Part shown: positions 34,222-44,268 of the stretch, one piece after another
Numbering within the stretch: the first letter of the stretch is position 1
Layout of the letters: each line of letters opens with the position of its first letter
From: Fontibacterium sp040404065
Lineage (GTDB): Bacteria > Pseudomonadota > Alphaproteobacteria > Pelagibacterales > Pelagibacteraceae
DNA length: 64,000 nucleotides
Strand: one strand, 5' to 3'
NCBI GenBank assembly: GCA_040404065.1
Contig: JBBAJM010000001.1
Notes under the pieces: generated by a model
What the model was told of the DNA's origin: nothing
What the model saw: only the letters and a program-made list of their open reading frames with translations
The model's database searches: none
Position numbers and translations under genes: made by a program

Positions 34222-35520
34222 TTAAAAGTTATAGATTGGAAAATTAGCACACAATTTTTTTACTTTTTCTTGAACTTCTTTTTCCACTTCATTGCTTTTG
34301 TTATTCATTAATCCTTTTAAAACTTGATCTATTAAGTTTCCAACTGTTTTAAATTCATTTGTAGAAAATCCTCTTGTTGTACAAGCTGGAGTTCCAAGTC
34401 TTATTCCTGAAGTAATCCAAGGTTTTTGGTCATCGTAAGGAATACCATTCTTATTACATGTTATGTTTGCTCTTCCTAAAGAATCCGAGGCGTCTTTGCC
34501 GGTAAGTTTAAATGGTCTTAAATCTATGAGTATTAAATGTGTATCAGTTCCTCCTGAGAAAATTGTATAACCTAAATTTTTTAAAGTTTCTGAAAGTGCT
34601 TGAGCATTAGCCACAACTGATTTTGTATAAGATTTAAAATTATCTGATAAAGCTTCTTCAAAACAGACAGCTTTAGCAGCTATCACATGCATTAGTGGTC
34701 CTCCTTGTAGACCAGGAAAAACTGCTGAATTCATTTTTTTGGCCAACTCTTCATTATTAGTAAGTATCAATCCTCCTCTTGGTCCTCTCAAAACTTTATG
34801 TGTGGTAGAAGTAACTACATCGGCATATTCAATTGGATTTGGATATACTCCTCCAGCAACTAAACCTGAAAAATGAGCCATATCAACTAACAGGTAAGCG
34901 CCAACCTCTTTTGCAATATCTTTAAAAATTTTAAAATCAATAATTCTTGAATAAGCACTACCACCTGCAATAATTAATTTTGGTTTATGTTTAATTGCTA
35001 GTTCTTTAACTGCATCGTAATCAATTAAACCATTATCTTTTCTAACTCCATACGCAATAGCATTAAACCATTTTCCAGACATTGCTGGTGCAGCACCATG
35101 CGTTAGATGGCCTCCTTGATCAATACCCATTCCTAAAATTGTATCCCCTGGCTTAATTAATGCTAAAAATACGGCCGCATTTGCCTGTGCGCCTGAATGG
35201 GGCTGAACATTTGCAAAATTACAATTGAATAATTTTTTTACTCTCTCAATAGCTAGGTCTTCAGCAATATCAACAAATTCGCAACCTCCATAATATCTTT
35301 TGCCGCTATAACCTTCGGCATATTTGTTTGTTAGTACCGATCCTTGCGCCTCTAAAACTGCTCTTGAAACAATATTCTCAGAAGCAATTAACTCAATATG
35401 ATTTTGCTGACGTGAAAATTCTTTTTGAATTGAATTATAAATATCTAGATCTGAATTTTTTAAATTAGAATTAAAAAACTCTTCAATATATTTTTTATCA
35501 ATTTTATTTTCTGAGTTCAT
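34222..35520 (-). CDS. glyA: Serine hydroxymethyltransferase
   Basis: A 432-residue PLP enzyme interconverting serine and glycine with tetrahydrofolate. IELIASENIVS, NKYAEGYSGKRYYGGCE, LLVDMAHFSGLVAGG and the PLP lysine in TSTTHKVLRGPRGG are present. It sits 2 nt after rpiB and before nrdR. I found no glycine riboswitch in the short upstream gaps. Confidence 0.98.
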   Translation of the reverse strand: MNSENKIDKKYIEEFFNSNLKNSDLDIYNSIQKEFSRQQNHIELIASENIVSRAVLEAQGSVLTNKYAEGYSGKRYYGGCEFVDIAEDLAIERVKKLFNCNFANVQPHSGAQANAAVFLALIKPGDTILGMGIDQGGHLTHGAAPAMSGKWFNAIAYGVRKDNGLIDYDAVKELAIKHKPKLIIAGGSAYSRIIDFKIFKDIAKEVGAYLLVDMAHFSGLVAGGVYPNPIEYADVVTSTTHKVLRGPRGGLILTNNEELAKKMNSAVFPGLQGGPLMHVIAAKAVCFEEALSDNFKSYTKSVVANAQALSETLKNLGYTIFSGGTDTHLILIDLRPFKLTGKDASDSLGRANITCNKNGIPYDDQKPWITSGIRLGTPACTTRGFSTNEFKTVGNLIDQVLKGLMNNKSNEVEKEVQEKVKKLCANFPIYNF

Positions 35521-35522
35521 AT

Positions 35523-35966
35523 TTATTTGTCTAATTTTTTTACTCTTGCTGTATGTCTGCCACCTTCAAATTTTGTACTAATAAAAGTATTTATAATTTT
35601 TTGAGCGTTTTTAAAATGAATTAATCTAGCGCCAAGACATAATACATTAGCATTATTATGCTTTCTAGCCAAAGATGCTGATTTTTGATTATAACAAACA
35701 GCTGCTCTTATTTTCTTAAACCTATTTGCCGCAATAGAAACTCCTATACCTGAGCCACAAATTAATATTCCAAAAGAAGTTTTTTTTCTTACCAATAACG
35801 CAAGTTTTTTAGCATAGTCTGGGTAATCAACTCTTTCTTCTGAGAAAGTTCCAAGATCTAATGATTTAATTTTAGATTTATTTAAAAAAATTTTAACTCT
35901 TTCTTTCATTATAAAACCGGCGTGGTCTGAGGCTATAATGATTGATTTAGTTAAAGATTTAGACAC
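35523..35966 (-). CDS. rpiB: Ribose-5-phosphate isomerase B
   Basis: A 147-residue LacAB/RpiB protein with a GTG start. IIASDHAGFIMKERV, ICGSGIGVSIAANRFKKIRAAVC and NNANVLCLGARLI are signatures, with the active-site Cys in ICGSG and a C-terminal GGRHTARVKKL. It isomerises ribose-5-P and ribulose-5-P in the pentose phosphate pathway. Coupled to glyA downstream. Confidence 0.95.
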   Translation of the reverse strand: MSKSLTKSIIIASDHAGFIMKERVKIFLNKSKIKSLDLGTFSEERVDYPDYAKKLALLVRKKTSFGILICGSGIGVSIAANRFKKIRAAVCYNQKSASLARKHNNANVLCLGARLIHFKNAQKIINTFISTKFEGGRHTARVKKLDK

Positions 35967-36030
35967 ATCAGTTAATTACCAACTTCAAAATAGCTTGTAT
36001 ATTAAAAAGATAATTAATAATTTTTATATA

Positions 36031-37251
36031 TTAAGCCGCTCTTGAAAGTTTCAATTCTCTCCAAATTTGATTGAGTGCATTAACAAGAAATTCTAACTTA
36101 GAATCATCATGCAAAGGAGTTGGGGTAAATCTAAGTCTCTCTAGTCCCTTAGGAACAGTTGGATAATTAATTGGCTGAACATATATTGAATAATCGTTAA
36201 GCAAAATATCTGAGATTTCCTTACATCTAACAGGGTCCTTTACTAATAAAGGAACTATGTGACTATTATTTTTTATAATTGGTAAATTATGAGCTAACAT
36301 CAATTTTTTTAATTTGTCCGCTCTTTCATAAAGGGCTTCTCTTAAACTATGATTATTTTTTACGTAACGAATACTTGCGACTGCAGCAGCAGCTAAACTT
36401 GGTGGCAAAGAAGTTGTAAAAATAAATCCAGGAGCAAAAGATCTTATTACATCGATAATATTAGATTTAGCCGTAATATATCCCCCCATTAGTCCAAAGC
36501 CTTTTGCAAGTGTACCTTCAATAATATCTATCTCAGATGTGAGACCCAGTTGCTCTGATAAACCTCCTCCATTATTTCCATACAGTCCAACTCCATGAAC
36601 TTCATCTAGATAAGTGAGTGCATTATATTTTTTTGAAACTTCAATTATTTTTTTTATTGGCGCAAAATCACCATCCATCGAATAAACAGATTCAAATGCA
36701 ACAATTTTTGGATGTTCTTTATTAGAATTTTTTAAAAGATATTCAAGATGATCAACGTCATTATGTCTCCAGATAAATTTATCAGAATTACCTTTTCTAA
36801 TACCTTCAATCATTGATGCATGATTATTTTCATCTGAGAAAATAATACATTTAGGTAAAAATTTAGCTAACGTACTTAGGGCGCACTCATTTGCAATGTA
36901 ACCAGAAGTAAAAATTAAAGCTCCATCTTTATTATGAAATCTTGCTAACTCGTTTTCTAATTCAACATGATAATTTGAAGTGCCAGAAATATTTCTTGTT
37001 CCTCCAGCACCGGCTCCTACTAAATTTACAGCATTTACAAATGCTTCAACTACCAATGGGTTTTGCCCCATTCCTAAATAATCATTGCTACACCAGATAG
37101 TTACATCTGATTTAATGCCGTATTGATTATTATAAACTGCTTTGGGAAACTCACCTTTTTTTCGAGTAATGTTATTAAAAACTCTATAACGACCTTCTTG
37201 TCTTAGATCCTTTAATGCGCTGTTAAAAATAAGATCGTAATCTATGCTCAT
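36031..37251 (-). CDS. hemA: 5-aminolevulinate synthase
   Basis: A 406-residue PLP enzyme condensing glycine and succinyl-CoA to 5-aminolevulinate, the Shemin route typical of alphaproteobacteria. YRVFNNITRKKGEFPKA, WCSNDYLGMGQNP, GTRNISGT, DEVHGVGLYGNNG and the PLP lysine in GTLAKGFGLMGGYI are visible. Divergent from hemB across 78 nt, so the first two tetrapyrrole steps share a control region. Confidence 0.97.
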   Translation of the reverse strand: MSIDYDLIFNSALKDLRQEGRYRVFNNITRKKGEFPKAVYNNQYGIKSDVTIWCSNDYLGMGQNPLVVEAFVNAVNLVGAGAGGTRNISGTSNYHVELENELARFHNKDGALIFTSGYIANECALSTLAKFLPKCIIFSDENNHASMIEGIRKGNSDKFIWRHNDVDHLEYLLKNSNKEHPKIVAFESVYSMDGDFAPIKKIIEVSKKYNALTYLDEVHGVGLYGNNGGGLSEQLGLTSEIDIIEGTLAKGFGLMGGYITAKSNIIDVIRSFAPGFIFTTSLPPSLAAAAVASIRYVKNNHSLREALYERADKLKKLMLAHNLPIIKNNSHIVPLLVKDPVRCKEISDILLNDYSIYVQPINYPTVPKGLERLRFTPTPLHDDSKLEFLVNALNQIWRELKLSRAA

Positions 37252-37329
37252 AACTAATATTATCCTATAGAAAATACTTTTTTCAAATATATACTTTTGC
37301 TGTATTGTCGCATTAAAAATTAAATTCTC

Positions 37330-38313
37330 ATGAAGTTTCCTAGTACTAGATTAAGAAGAAATAGAAAGTCAGAATGGTCTAGACGACTAATAAATGACAC
37401 TTACCTTGATAAATCTGACTTTATATTACCTATTTTTGTTTGCGAAGGCAAAAACAAGAAGCAAGAAATTAAATCTATGCCTGGAATTTTTAGATATTCC
37501 ATAGACAGATTAGATGAAATAATTTCAAGAGCTTCAAAAAATCAAATACCTGCTGTTGCTATTTTTCCATTAATTGAAAGTTCTAAAAAAAATAATAAAG
37601 GAACTGAAGCTTTAAATAAAAATAATGTAATTTGTAATGCGATACACCAAGTAAAAAAAATAAATAAGAATATTGGTGTTATGTGTGATGTAGCCTTAGA
37701 TCCTTACACTTCTCATGGTCACGATGGTCTCATTGTCAATAATGAAGTTGATAATGATGAAACAAACAAAGTTTTAGTTAAACAAGCGATAATACAGGCG
37801 CAGGCTGGGTGCGATATTATTGCCCCATCAGACATGATGGATGGGAGAATAGGCTTAATAAGAAATGCTTTAGAAAAAAATAAATTTTTTAATGTCCAAA
37901 TATTATCTTATGCAGTTAAATACGCTTCTAATTTTTACTCCCCCTTTAGAGAAGCTGTAGGCACATCTTCAACTCTTAAATCTGATAAAAAAACATATCA
38001 AATGGATTATAAAAATTCAGATGAAGCTCTATTAGAAGTTAAATTAGATATAGATGAGGGAGCTGATTTTGTAATGGTTAAACCAGCCTTAGCATATCTT
38101 GATATTATTTATAAAATTAAACAAAAATTTAATGTACCTGTTTTTGCTTACAATGTTTCTGGAGAATATAGCTTAATTAAAAATGGCATTAAATCATCAC
38201 TGGCAAAAGAGGATATTATTCTTGAAGTAATTTATAGTTTTAAAAGAGCTGGAGCGAATGCAATTGTTTCATACTTTGCCAACGAAGTAATAGAAAAATA
38301 CTTATCAAGATAA
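37330..38313 (+). CDS. hemB: Delta-aminolevulinic acid dehydratase (porphobilinogen synthase)
   Basis: A 327-residue enzyme joining two ALA molecules to porphobilinogen. The metal segment MCDVALDPYTSHGHDG has Asp/Ala in place of the cysteines of zinc-type enzymes, marking a Mg2+-dependent type. The two Schiff-base lysines fall in APSDMMDGRIG...YAVKYASNFYSPF and DFVMVKPALAYLDII. It ends overlapping the convergent flavin reductase gene by 9 nt. Confidence 0.97.
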   Translation: MKFPSTRLRRNRKSEWSRRLINDTYLDKSDFILPIFVCEGKNKKQEIKSMPGIFRYSIDRLDEIISRASKNQIPAVAIFPLIESSKKNNKGTEALNKNNVICNAIHQVKKINKNIGVMCDVALDPYTSHGHDGLIVNNEVDNDETNKVLVKQAIIQAQAGCDIIAPSDMMDGRIGLIRNALEKNKFFNVQILSYAVKYASNFYSPFREAVGTSSTLKSDKKTYQMDYKNSDEALLEVKLDIDEGADFVMVKPALAYLDIIYKIKQKFNVPVFAYNVSGEYSLIKNGIKSSLAKEDIILEVIYSFKRAGANAIVSYFANEVIEKYLSR

Positions 38314-38757
38314 TTTTTTATATTTGCTCGCAAAATAAATTAGAGGTTTTTGTTCTTTTTTTAATTTAAATTTAAGAACTTTTGCAACAAAGAATAAATG
38401 ATCCCCAATATTTATTTTTTTAATTGTTTTGCAATTAAGCTCTGCAAGATTATATTTTAATAAATTTTTCGCTATAATTGAATTTTTTTTAACTTCATTT
38501 TTTGATGAAAAATAATTTGAAACCTCGATTTGTTTTGCTGATAAAATATAAATATTAAAAAATTTTAAATTGTTAAATTTTGTAAAACTAGAAGTTGTTC
38601 TGTCTAAACTCCAAGAAATGTAAGTAGGGTTTAAAGATATTGATACGAAAGAATTAACCGTAATACCTGTAACAAAATTATTTTTATCTTGTTTTGCAAC
38701 AACTGTAATTCCAGTTGCGTATTTTGATAAAACTTTTTTATATTTAGAAATATTCAT
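38305..38757 (-). CDS. Flavin reductase-like FMN-binding protein
   Basis: A 150-residue split-barrel flavin-binding protein from the ATG at 38757; a TTG 33 nt upstream would overlap parC and is less likely. KYATGITVVAKQDKNNFVTGITVNSFVSISLNPTYISWSL is the flavin reductase domain start, and DHLFFVAKVLKFKL the distal part. Such proteins reduce FMN/FAD for partner monooxygenases. The partner is not in the window. It follows parC after 4 nt. Confidence 0.88.
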   Translation of the reverse strand: MNISKYKKVLSKYATGITVVAKQDKNNFVTGITVNSFVSISLNPTYISWSLDRTTSSFTKFNNLKFFNIYILSAKQIEVSNYFSSKNEVKKNSIIAKNLLKYNLAELNCKTIKKINIGDHLFFVAKVLKFKLKKEQKPLIYFASKYKKLS

Positions 38758-38761
38758 AGCA

Positions 38762-41014
38762 TTACAAATGACATCTAATATTATTTTCAAAATTTCTATT
38801 CATAATCTGATTTTTATAATTCTTAATAACTTTTCCTGACTGAGCTCTTTTTCCGTAGTTATTCTCAATTGTAGATTTATCAAACAAAGTTTTGTCCATT
38901 TGATCTTTGATAACTGACTTTGAGTTAAATGCCGTGGCATTAATAACTTTTAGAGATTTGCCTTTTACTAGAATAACACCTCGACCCTTATCTAATTTTG
39001 GAAGTTCGTTAATACCAAAAGCTAGCATCTTATTTTTTCCCTCTGAATCACAAATAATTGCAACTGAATCTGAATCTTTAACCACTTTAGAAATTCCAAT
39101 AACAATGTCTTCTCCTTTGACATTCATTACTTTTTTTCCAGTTTTTTTATTAGTTTCAAGGTTTTTCTCTGAAGCAATAAAACCATATCCACTTTTAGTA
39201 TAAATAAAAATTTCACTCTCACTATCAAATTTAAAACTATCAATAATTTTTTCATTATCAGCAAGTGACAAATAGGAAGAGATGGGCCTTCCCGTTGAAG
39301 ATCCTGTTAAAATATTATCTGCATCAATTGTGTAAAATTTACCAAAATTTGATGCAAATATAATTTTATCATTAGAACGAGCGTGAATTAATAACGCGCT
39401 ATTTTGATTTCTAATTTGATCTTCCAAATTTTTAACAAAAGATTTTTGTGATTTAATGAAACCATTTTTAAGTACAGTAATTGTAAGAGGATCATCAGAT
39501 TTAATCTCATTATCAAAGTCTTCTTCATTAACACTACCAAATTTATCTAATTTCGTTCTTCTTTTTCCTAGCAAAGGATCGTCTTTAAATTTTTTAATCA
39601 AAAAATCTATTTCATTATCTATCTCTTTTTTTTGCAATAATTTAGAAGATAGTAATTTGGTCAAAAAGTTTTTTTCAGATAATAAATCTTTATATTCCTG
39701 CTTAATTTCTTTTTCTTCTAACTTCCTAAGATTTCTTAATCGCATATCTAAAATTGCGTTTACTTGATTTTGCGTAAATTTAAACTTTTTTATTAATTGC
39801 AATTTTGGATCTTCTGCATTTCTAATAATTTTAATAATTTTATCTAAATTATGGTAGACTTTAATGAACCCGATTAAAATTTCTATTCTATTTTTAATAT
39901 TCTTTAATCTAAATTCAGATTTTCTTCTTAAAACTTCATAACGATGTGACAAAAAATTTACTAAAACTTCTTTTATAGACATTACTTTTGGCTGAAGTTT
40001 TGAATTCAAAACATTCATATTTAAGGAAATTCTTACTTGCAGATCAGTTTGTCTAAACAAACTTTCCATTAACACCTCTGGTTTAACATTTCTATTTTTT
40101 GGGCGAATAACAATACGAACTAAATGATCAGATTCATCTATAACATTATCGATTAATTTATTTTTTTTACTTATGATTAGATCTGCTATTTTTTCTATTA
40201 AAGTTGATTTACTTACTTGGTAAGGAATTTCATTTATAGAAATTTGATATTGACCTCTGCCTAAATCTTCAATTTTATAAGAAGATCTAAGTTCAAAAAA
40301 ACCTTTTCCACTTGTGTAAGCTTTTAATATTTCTGACTTATTATTATTTAAAATGCCCCCGGTAGGAAAATCGGGTCCTGGTAGTACTTTTATTAATTCT
40401 TTGATTGAAACATTTTTATCATGATTAATGATTTTTAATCCTTCGCAAATTTCGACGATATTATGCGGAGGTATACTTGTTGCCATTCCAACGGCAATTC
40501 CTGATGCCCCATTAGCTAATAAGTTTGGAAATTTTGCTGGGAATACAAGTGGCTCCTGTAAATCACCGTCATATGTGCTTTTAAAATCAACTGTCTCCTC
40601 ATCTATATTTTCAAGTAAAAGCTCTGAAATTTCAGTAAGTTTGGCTTCCGTATATCTCATCGCAGCAGCATTATCTCCGTCGATATTTCCAAAATTTCCT
40701 TGACCATTTATTAATGGATAACGAATTGAAAAATCTTGAGCTAGTCTTACTAACGCATCGTAAACAGACTGATCGCCATGGGGATGAAATTTACCAATAA
40801 CATCTCCTACTACTCTTGCTGATTTTTTGGGCTGTAATTTTGATCCTAAATTTAAAAGATACATTGCATAAAGCAATCTACGATGAACGGGTTTTAGGCC
40901 ATCTCTAACATCGGGTAATGCTCTATGTGTTATAGTTGATAATGCATAAGCAAGATATTTTTGACTAAACTCAGTTGCTAGCGAAGCATTTAAAATACTA
41001 TCTTTATTTTTCAT
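38762..41014 (-). CDS. parC: DNA topoisomerase IV subunit A
   Basis: A 750-residue type IIA topoisomerase subunit. RALPDVRDGLKPVHRRLLYAM, KKSARVVGDVIGKFHPHGDQSVYDALVRLAQDFS and the active-site tyrosine in AAAMRYTEAKL are seen. It is called ParC, not GyrA, because of the ARVVGDVIGKFHPHGD and DGQ/NGQGNFGNIDGDN wording, the short divergent C-terminal beta-pinwheel and its place behind recO. It decatenates daughter chromosomes. Confidence 0.92.
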   Translation of the reverse strand: MKNKDSILNASLATEFSQKYLAYALSTITHRALPDVRDGLKPVHRRLLYAMYLLNLGSKLQPKKSARVVGDVIGKFHPHGDQSVYDALVRLAQDFSIRYPLINGQGNFGNIDGDNAAAMRYTEAKLTEISELLLENIDEETVDFKSTYDGDLQEPLVFPAKFPNLLANGASGIAVGMATSIPPHNIVEICEGLKIINHDKNVSIKELIKVLPGPDFPTGGILNNNKSEILKAYTSGKGFFELRSSYKIEDLGRGQYQISINEIPYQVSKSTLIEKIADLIISKKNKLIDNVIDESDHLVRIVIRPKNRNVKPEVLMESLFRQTDLQVRISLNMNVLNSKLQPKVMSIKEVLVNFLSHRYEVLRRKSEFRLKNIKNRIEILIGFIKVYHNLDKIIKIIRNAEDPKLQLIKKFKFTQNQVNAILDMRLRNLRKLEEKEIKQEYKDLLSEKNFLTKLLSSKLLQKKEIDNEIDFLIKKFKDDPLLGKRRTKLDKFGSVNEEDFDNEIKSDDPLTITVLKNGFIKSQKSFVKNLEDQIRNQNSALLIHARSNDKIIFASNFGKFYTIDADNILTGSSTGRPISSYLSLADNEKIIDSFKFDSESEIFIYTKSGYGFIASEKNLETNKKTGKKVMNVKGEDIVIGISKVVKDSDSVAIICDSEGKNKMLAFGINELPKLDKGRGVILVKGKSLKVINATAFNSKSVIKDQMDKTLFDKSTIENNYGKRAQSGKVIKNYKNQIMNRNFENNIRCHL

Positions 41015-41654
41015 TAAAAAAGTTTTCTAATTTTATTCTATAATAAGGAAACTTAACTTTATTTGGTTCAAAAATATAATTTAATAATTGAAACTTATTA
41101 ATTAATAATCCGTTGTAAATATCCCTATCAGAAAAAAATGATGCATTATCATGAAAATATTGTGGATAACTTATATTCTGATTAAAAACTTTTATTGAAT
41201 CTTTGTTCTCCAAATCAACATTATAACCTAATTCAGACAACAAGAATCTTTCCCACAAAACATATTTTTTATAAAAATCCTCTGAATTTAAAGATGCAAA
41301 TAAATCTTCAAAAGAATTATAGACCCGTGGATAAGCATTTCTTTCTGGTAATGTTTTTAAACAAATACTTGCTGAGGATAATATTGCTATTAACTTTTTA
41401 TTATCATCAAAATATTTTGGAGCGATAGCCTCGATTAATTCAAAATTATAATAACCAATTGCATCTTCAGATTTTGATTTCCAGGTTACTTTAATCTTAT
41501 TGCCAATATGGATTAATTTTTTTAATTTTGATGAGGTACCACCATAAACTATTCCTTTATGATGACCGTGATTTTTTGAAAGAATACTTAAAATAGAAGA
41601 GTTTTCTCCATATAGCCCAATCGACAATATATAGCCCTCATCACTCCAAGTCAT
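41004..41654 (-). CDS. recO: DNA repair protein RecO
   Basis: A 216-residue protein with an N-terminal OB fold (WSDEGYILSIGLYGENSSILSILSKNHGHHKGIVYGG) and helical C-terminal part (YVLWERFLLSELGYNVDLE). RecO loads RecA with RecR. The zinc cysteines of some family members are absent. It overlaps era by one base and parC by 11 nt. Confidence 0.92.
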   Translation of the reverse strand: MTWSDEGYILSIGLYGENSSILSILSKNHGHHKGIVYGGTSSKLKKLIHIGNKIKVTWKSKSEDAIGYYNFELIEAIAPKYFDDNKKLIAILSSASICLKTLPERNAYPRVYNSFEDLFASLNSEDFYKKYVLWERFLLSELGYNVDLENKDSIKVFNQNISYPQYFHDNASFFSDRDIYNGLLINKFQLLNYIFEPNKVKFPYYRIKLENFFNEK

Positions 41655-42484
41655 TATTTGGAAATCTGAACATCAAGAAACAAACTTACTTTATGTTTTA
41701 ATATTTTTTCAATTTCTTTCCTAGCTGAAATTCCAATTTTTTTTATAACACTGCCATTTTTTCCTAAAAAAATTTTTTTATGATTATCATTTTTAACATA
41801 AATTATTTGGTAGATTTTGTAATTTCTGCTCTCTTTTTCAAACTTATAAGTTTTAACATAAATTTGATACGGCAATTCTTGATTTAGATATTTAAAAACA
41901 GCTTCACGTGTCAGTTCTGAAAAAAATATATCTTTTGTTATATTTGTCTCAAAATTAATAGAATTTTCAAAATCACCCTCTGGTAGTTTTGAAGCAATAC
42001 CATCTAAAAGATTATCTATGTTTTTATTTTTGAGTGCTGAAACGTAATAAATTTCATCAAAATTTTTAACAAAATTAGATTTATTAATTTGTTCTATTGC
42101 AAACTTTTGAGAAACTTTATCAATTTTATTGAAAACTAAAATCTTCGGTTTTTTAGTGTTCTTAATAATTTTTTCTAAAATTTCTTCATAAAATAAATGA
42201 ATAGAAATATCTAGAATAATAACAATTACATCTGATCTTTTAACTTCAACGTTAACGTCATTTAAAAAATTAGTATTATTTTTTTTATTATAAAGTCCCG
42301 GAGTATCGATGAAGATTATTTTGCTATTTTTGTGATTTTTTACAACTTCAATTGCAAAATTTGTCGTTTGAACTTTATGAGAAACTATTGATATTTTTTT
42401 CTTAAATATTGTATTTAATAAAGTAGATTTACCGGCGTTAGTTGGCCCTATTAAACAAGCATATCCTATTCTTTTTTTACTCAT
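41654..42484 (-). CDS. era: GTPase Era
   Basis: A 276-residue GTPase needed for 30S maturation. G1 is GPTNAGKSTLLN (residues about 13-24), G2 lies in KVQTTNFAIEV, G3 is IDTPGLYN, G4 is FNKIDKV. The C-terminal KH domain has KKIFLGKNGSVIKKIGISARKEIEKIL. G2 usually ends in TR(xR); here it is TNF. It overlaps rnc by 8 nt in the rnc-era-recO series. Confidence 0.95.
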   Translation of the reverse strand: MSKKRIGYACLIGPTNAGKSTLLNTIFKKKISIVSHKVQTTNFAIEVVKNHKNSKIIFIDTPGLYNKKNNTNFLNDVNVEVKRSDVIVIILDISIHLFYEEILEKIIKNTKKPKILVFNKIDKVSQKFAIEQINKSNFVKNFDEIYYVSALKNKNIDNLLDGIASKLPEGDFENSINFETNITKDIFFSELTREAVFKYLNQELPYQIYVKTYKFEKESRNYKIYQIIYVKNDNHKKIFLGKNGSVIKKIGISARKEIEKILKHKVSLFLDVQISK

Positions 42485-43157
42485 TACCGAGACTCTTTAA
42501 TAATGACTCTGCTGCTTTTTGTTCGGCATTTCTTTTTGATGATCCTTCTCCAGTAAATGATTTTGATTTTTTGATACTAACAGAAACTTTAAAAACCGGT
42601 TTATGGGCAGGTCCTGAAGTTGATAAATCTTTATATTTTGGAAGTTCTTTATAAAGTTTTAAAGATAATTCTTGTAATTTTGTTTTTGCATCAATTTTTA
42701 TTTCTCCAGATTGATTTAATTGGTCTTTCCATAAGTTAAAAATAAAATTTTCAGCATAGTCAAATCCTCTATCAATATAAATAGCTCCAATTAATGACTC
42801 GCATAAATCACCAAAAATTTTTACGTTACCAGTTTTAATTTTTTTTTGCGCTTTGCTTATAGAAATAAACTTTAATAAATCGTATTTTTCTAAAACCTTA
42901 GCACATGTTTTTTTGTTTATTAATGAAGCTAGTCTTTTATCTAATTGACCTTCCTTATCATTGGGATACAAATTAATTAATTTTTTTGCTAGGACTAATC
43001 CTAAAACTCTGTCACCTAAAAATTCAAGTATCTCATTGTTTGTTAAATTGTCGTTAGAAAAACTTTTGTGGACCAAAGCTTGAGATAAAAGTTTTTTATT
43101 TAAAAATTTAATACCAATTATACTTTCTACTTCATTAATCTTGGTATCTGAGATCAT
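42477..43157 (-). CDS. rnc: Ribonuclease III
   Basis: A 226-residue double-strand RNA endonuclease. The signature NNEILEFLGDRVLGLVL carries the catalytic acidic residues with DLCESLIGAIYIDRGF; a dsRNA-binding domain starts near residue 155 (AKTKLQELSLKLYKELPKY) and ends SSKRNAEQKAAESLL. It processes rRNA and some mRNAs. Overlaps lepB by 4 nt and era by 8 nt. Confidence 0.96.
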   Translation of the reverse strand: MISDTKINEVESIIGIKFLNKKLLSQALVHKSFSNDNLTNNEILEFLGDRVLGLVLAKKLINLYPNDKEGQLDKRLASLINKKTCAKVLEKYDLLKFISISKAQKKIKTGNVKIFGDLCESLIGAIYIDRGFDYAENFIFNLWKDQLNQSGEIKIDAKTKLQELSLKLYKELPKYKDLSTSGPAHKPVFKVSVSIKKSKSFTGEGSSKRNAEQKAAESLLKSLGNE

Positions 43158-43879
43158 TTAATCAGTTTTAAAATTCTATTAAATCTTATTGATTTATGCC
43201 ATTTCCAAATAGTAAAAAAATTACCTATTTGTTCGTTATTGGAGAAAAATAATATTTGCGCTTTTCCTACCAAATTAATTTTATCTACATAACCAACACT
43301 AGTTAAATAACGACTATCCTGAGAGCAGTCTCTATTATCACCCATGAAAAAAAATTTATCCTGGGGAACTATGTAAGAATCTGAATCTTTATAGGAATTT
43401 TTCTCAGCATATACAGCCGTATATGATTTGCCATTTGGTAAAGTTTCTAAATAAAAATTAGATTTAATTTTATTACCACCACAAAGAACAAAATCATTTT
43501 TAATAAAATCTTTTTTTACGGCTTTGTTATTAATATGCAAAAGTCCATTTATCATTTGAATTTTATCACCAGGAAGTCCAATTAAACGTTTTATATAATC
43601 AGTGTCATTGTCTTGGGGTGTTTTAAAAACTATTAGATCACCTCTTATTGGCAATGAATAAAATATTCTGTCGTTAGTTATATTGGGGCTAAATGGCAAA
43701 GAATGCTTGCTGTAGCCATAGCTAAATTTTGAAACAAATAATCTATCTCCTACTAGTAAAGTTTCCTCCATTGATGAGGAAGGAATGTAAAATGGCTGGA
43801 AAAAAAAAGACCTAATAAATAAAGCAATTAACAAAGCATAAAATAGAGTTTTAAAATTCTCGATTATTTTATTTTTCAT
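43154..43879 (-). CDS. lepB: Signal peptidase I
   Basis: A 241-residue membrane protease. One N-terminal helix (about 10-26) precedes the catalytic Ser in YIPSSSMEETLLVGDRLFVSKFSYG; the general-base Lys lies in DTDYIKRLIGLPGDKIQM, and FFMGDNRDCSQDSRY is box E. It removes signal peptides from exported proteins such as those encoded at 748, 15569 and 17244. In the acpS-lepB-rnc-era order. Confidence 0.95.
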   Translation of the reverse strand: MKNKIIENFKTLFYALLIALFIRSFFFQPFYIPSSSMEETLLVGDRLFVSKFSYGYSKHSLPFSPNITNDRIFYSLPIRGDLIVFKTPQDNDTDYIKRLIGLPGDKIQMINGLLHINNKAVKKDFIKNDFVLCGGNKIKSNFYLETLPNGKSYTAVYAEKNSYKDSDSYIVPQDKFFFMGDNRDCSQDSRYLTSVGYVDKINLVGKAQILFFSNNEQIGNFFTIWKWHKSIRFNRILKLIK

Positions 43880-44268
43880 TTAGATGTGATTATAGCTGTT
43901 GCAACTGCCCATGGTTTATCGTCAGATAAACTCAAAAAAATATTATGTTTCTTAGAAATTTTATTAAGTGCCTCTTTAGCTTTACCATTAATGGTCGCAT
44001 AAGGTTTTCCATTTTTATCATTAAAGATTTCAATATTTTTAAAATAAATTCCTTTTGCAAATCCGTGGCCTATAGCCTTTGAAATCGCTTCTTTAGCAGC
44101 AAATCTTTTAGCAATTATTTCTACTTTACTAAGTTTTGTTTTTTTTTTATTAAAATCTTTTTCTGATTTTGTTAAAATTTTATCTAAAAAATTATTTCCG
44201 TATTTTGAATAAATTTTTTTAATTCGATTTATATTTACAATATCTGTTCCTAGGCCAATAATATTCAT
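43876..44268 (-). CDS. acpS: Holo-[acyl-carrier-protein] synthase
   Basis: A 130-residue phosphopantetheinyl transferase that activates ACP. IGLGTDIVNINRIKKI and AKRFAAKEAISKAIG contain the Mg2+-binding residues; PYATINGKAKEAL and LSLSDDKPWAVATAII follow. Overlaps pdxJ and lepB by 4 nt each. Confidence 0.95.
   Translation of the reverse strand: MNIIGLGTDIVNINRIKKIYSKYGNNFLDKILTKSEKDFNKKKTKLSKVEIIAKRFAAKEAISKAIGHGFAKGIYFKNIEIFNDKNGKPYATINGKAKEALNKISKKHNIFLSLSDDKPWAVATAIITSK

Noticed and set aside
35521..36030. Glycine riboswitch in front of glyA or hemA
   Set aside because: The gaps are 2 nt (rpiB-glyA) and 64 nt (hemA-rpiB); neither can hold the aptamer and no motif is seen.
39456..39767. 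Plus-strand open frame inside parC
   Set aside because: Antisense shadow of ParC; Ser/Leu-rich text typical of a reversed AT-rich gene.
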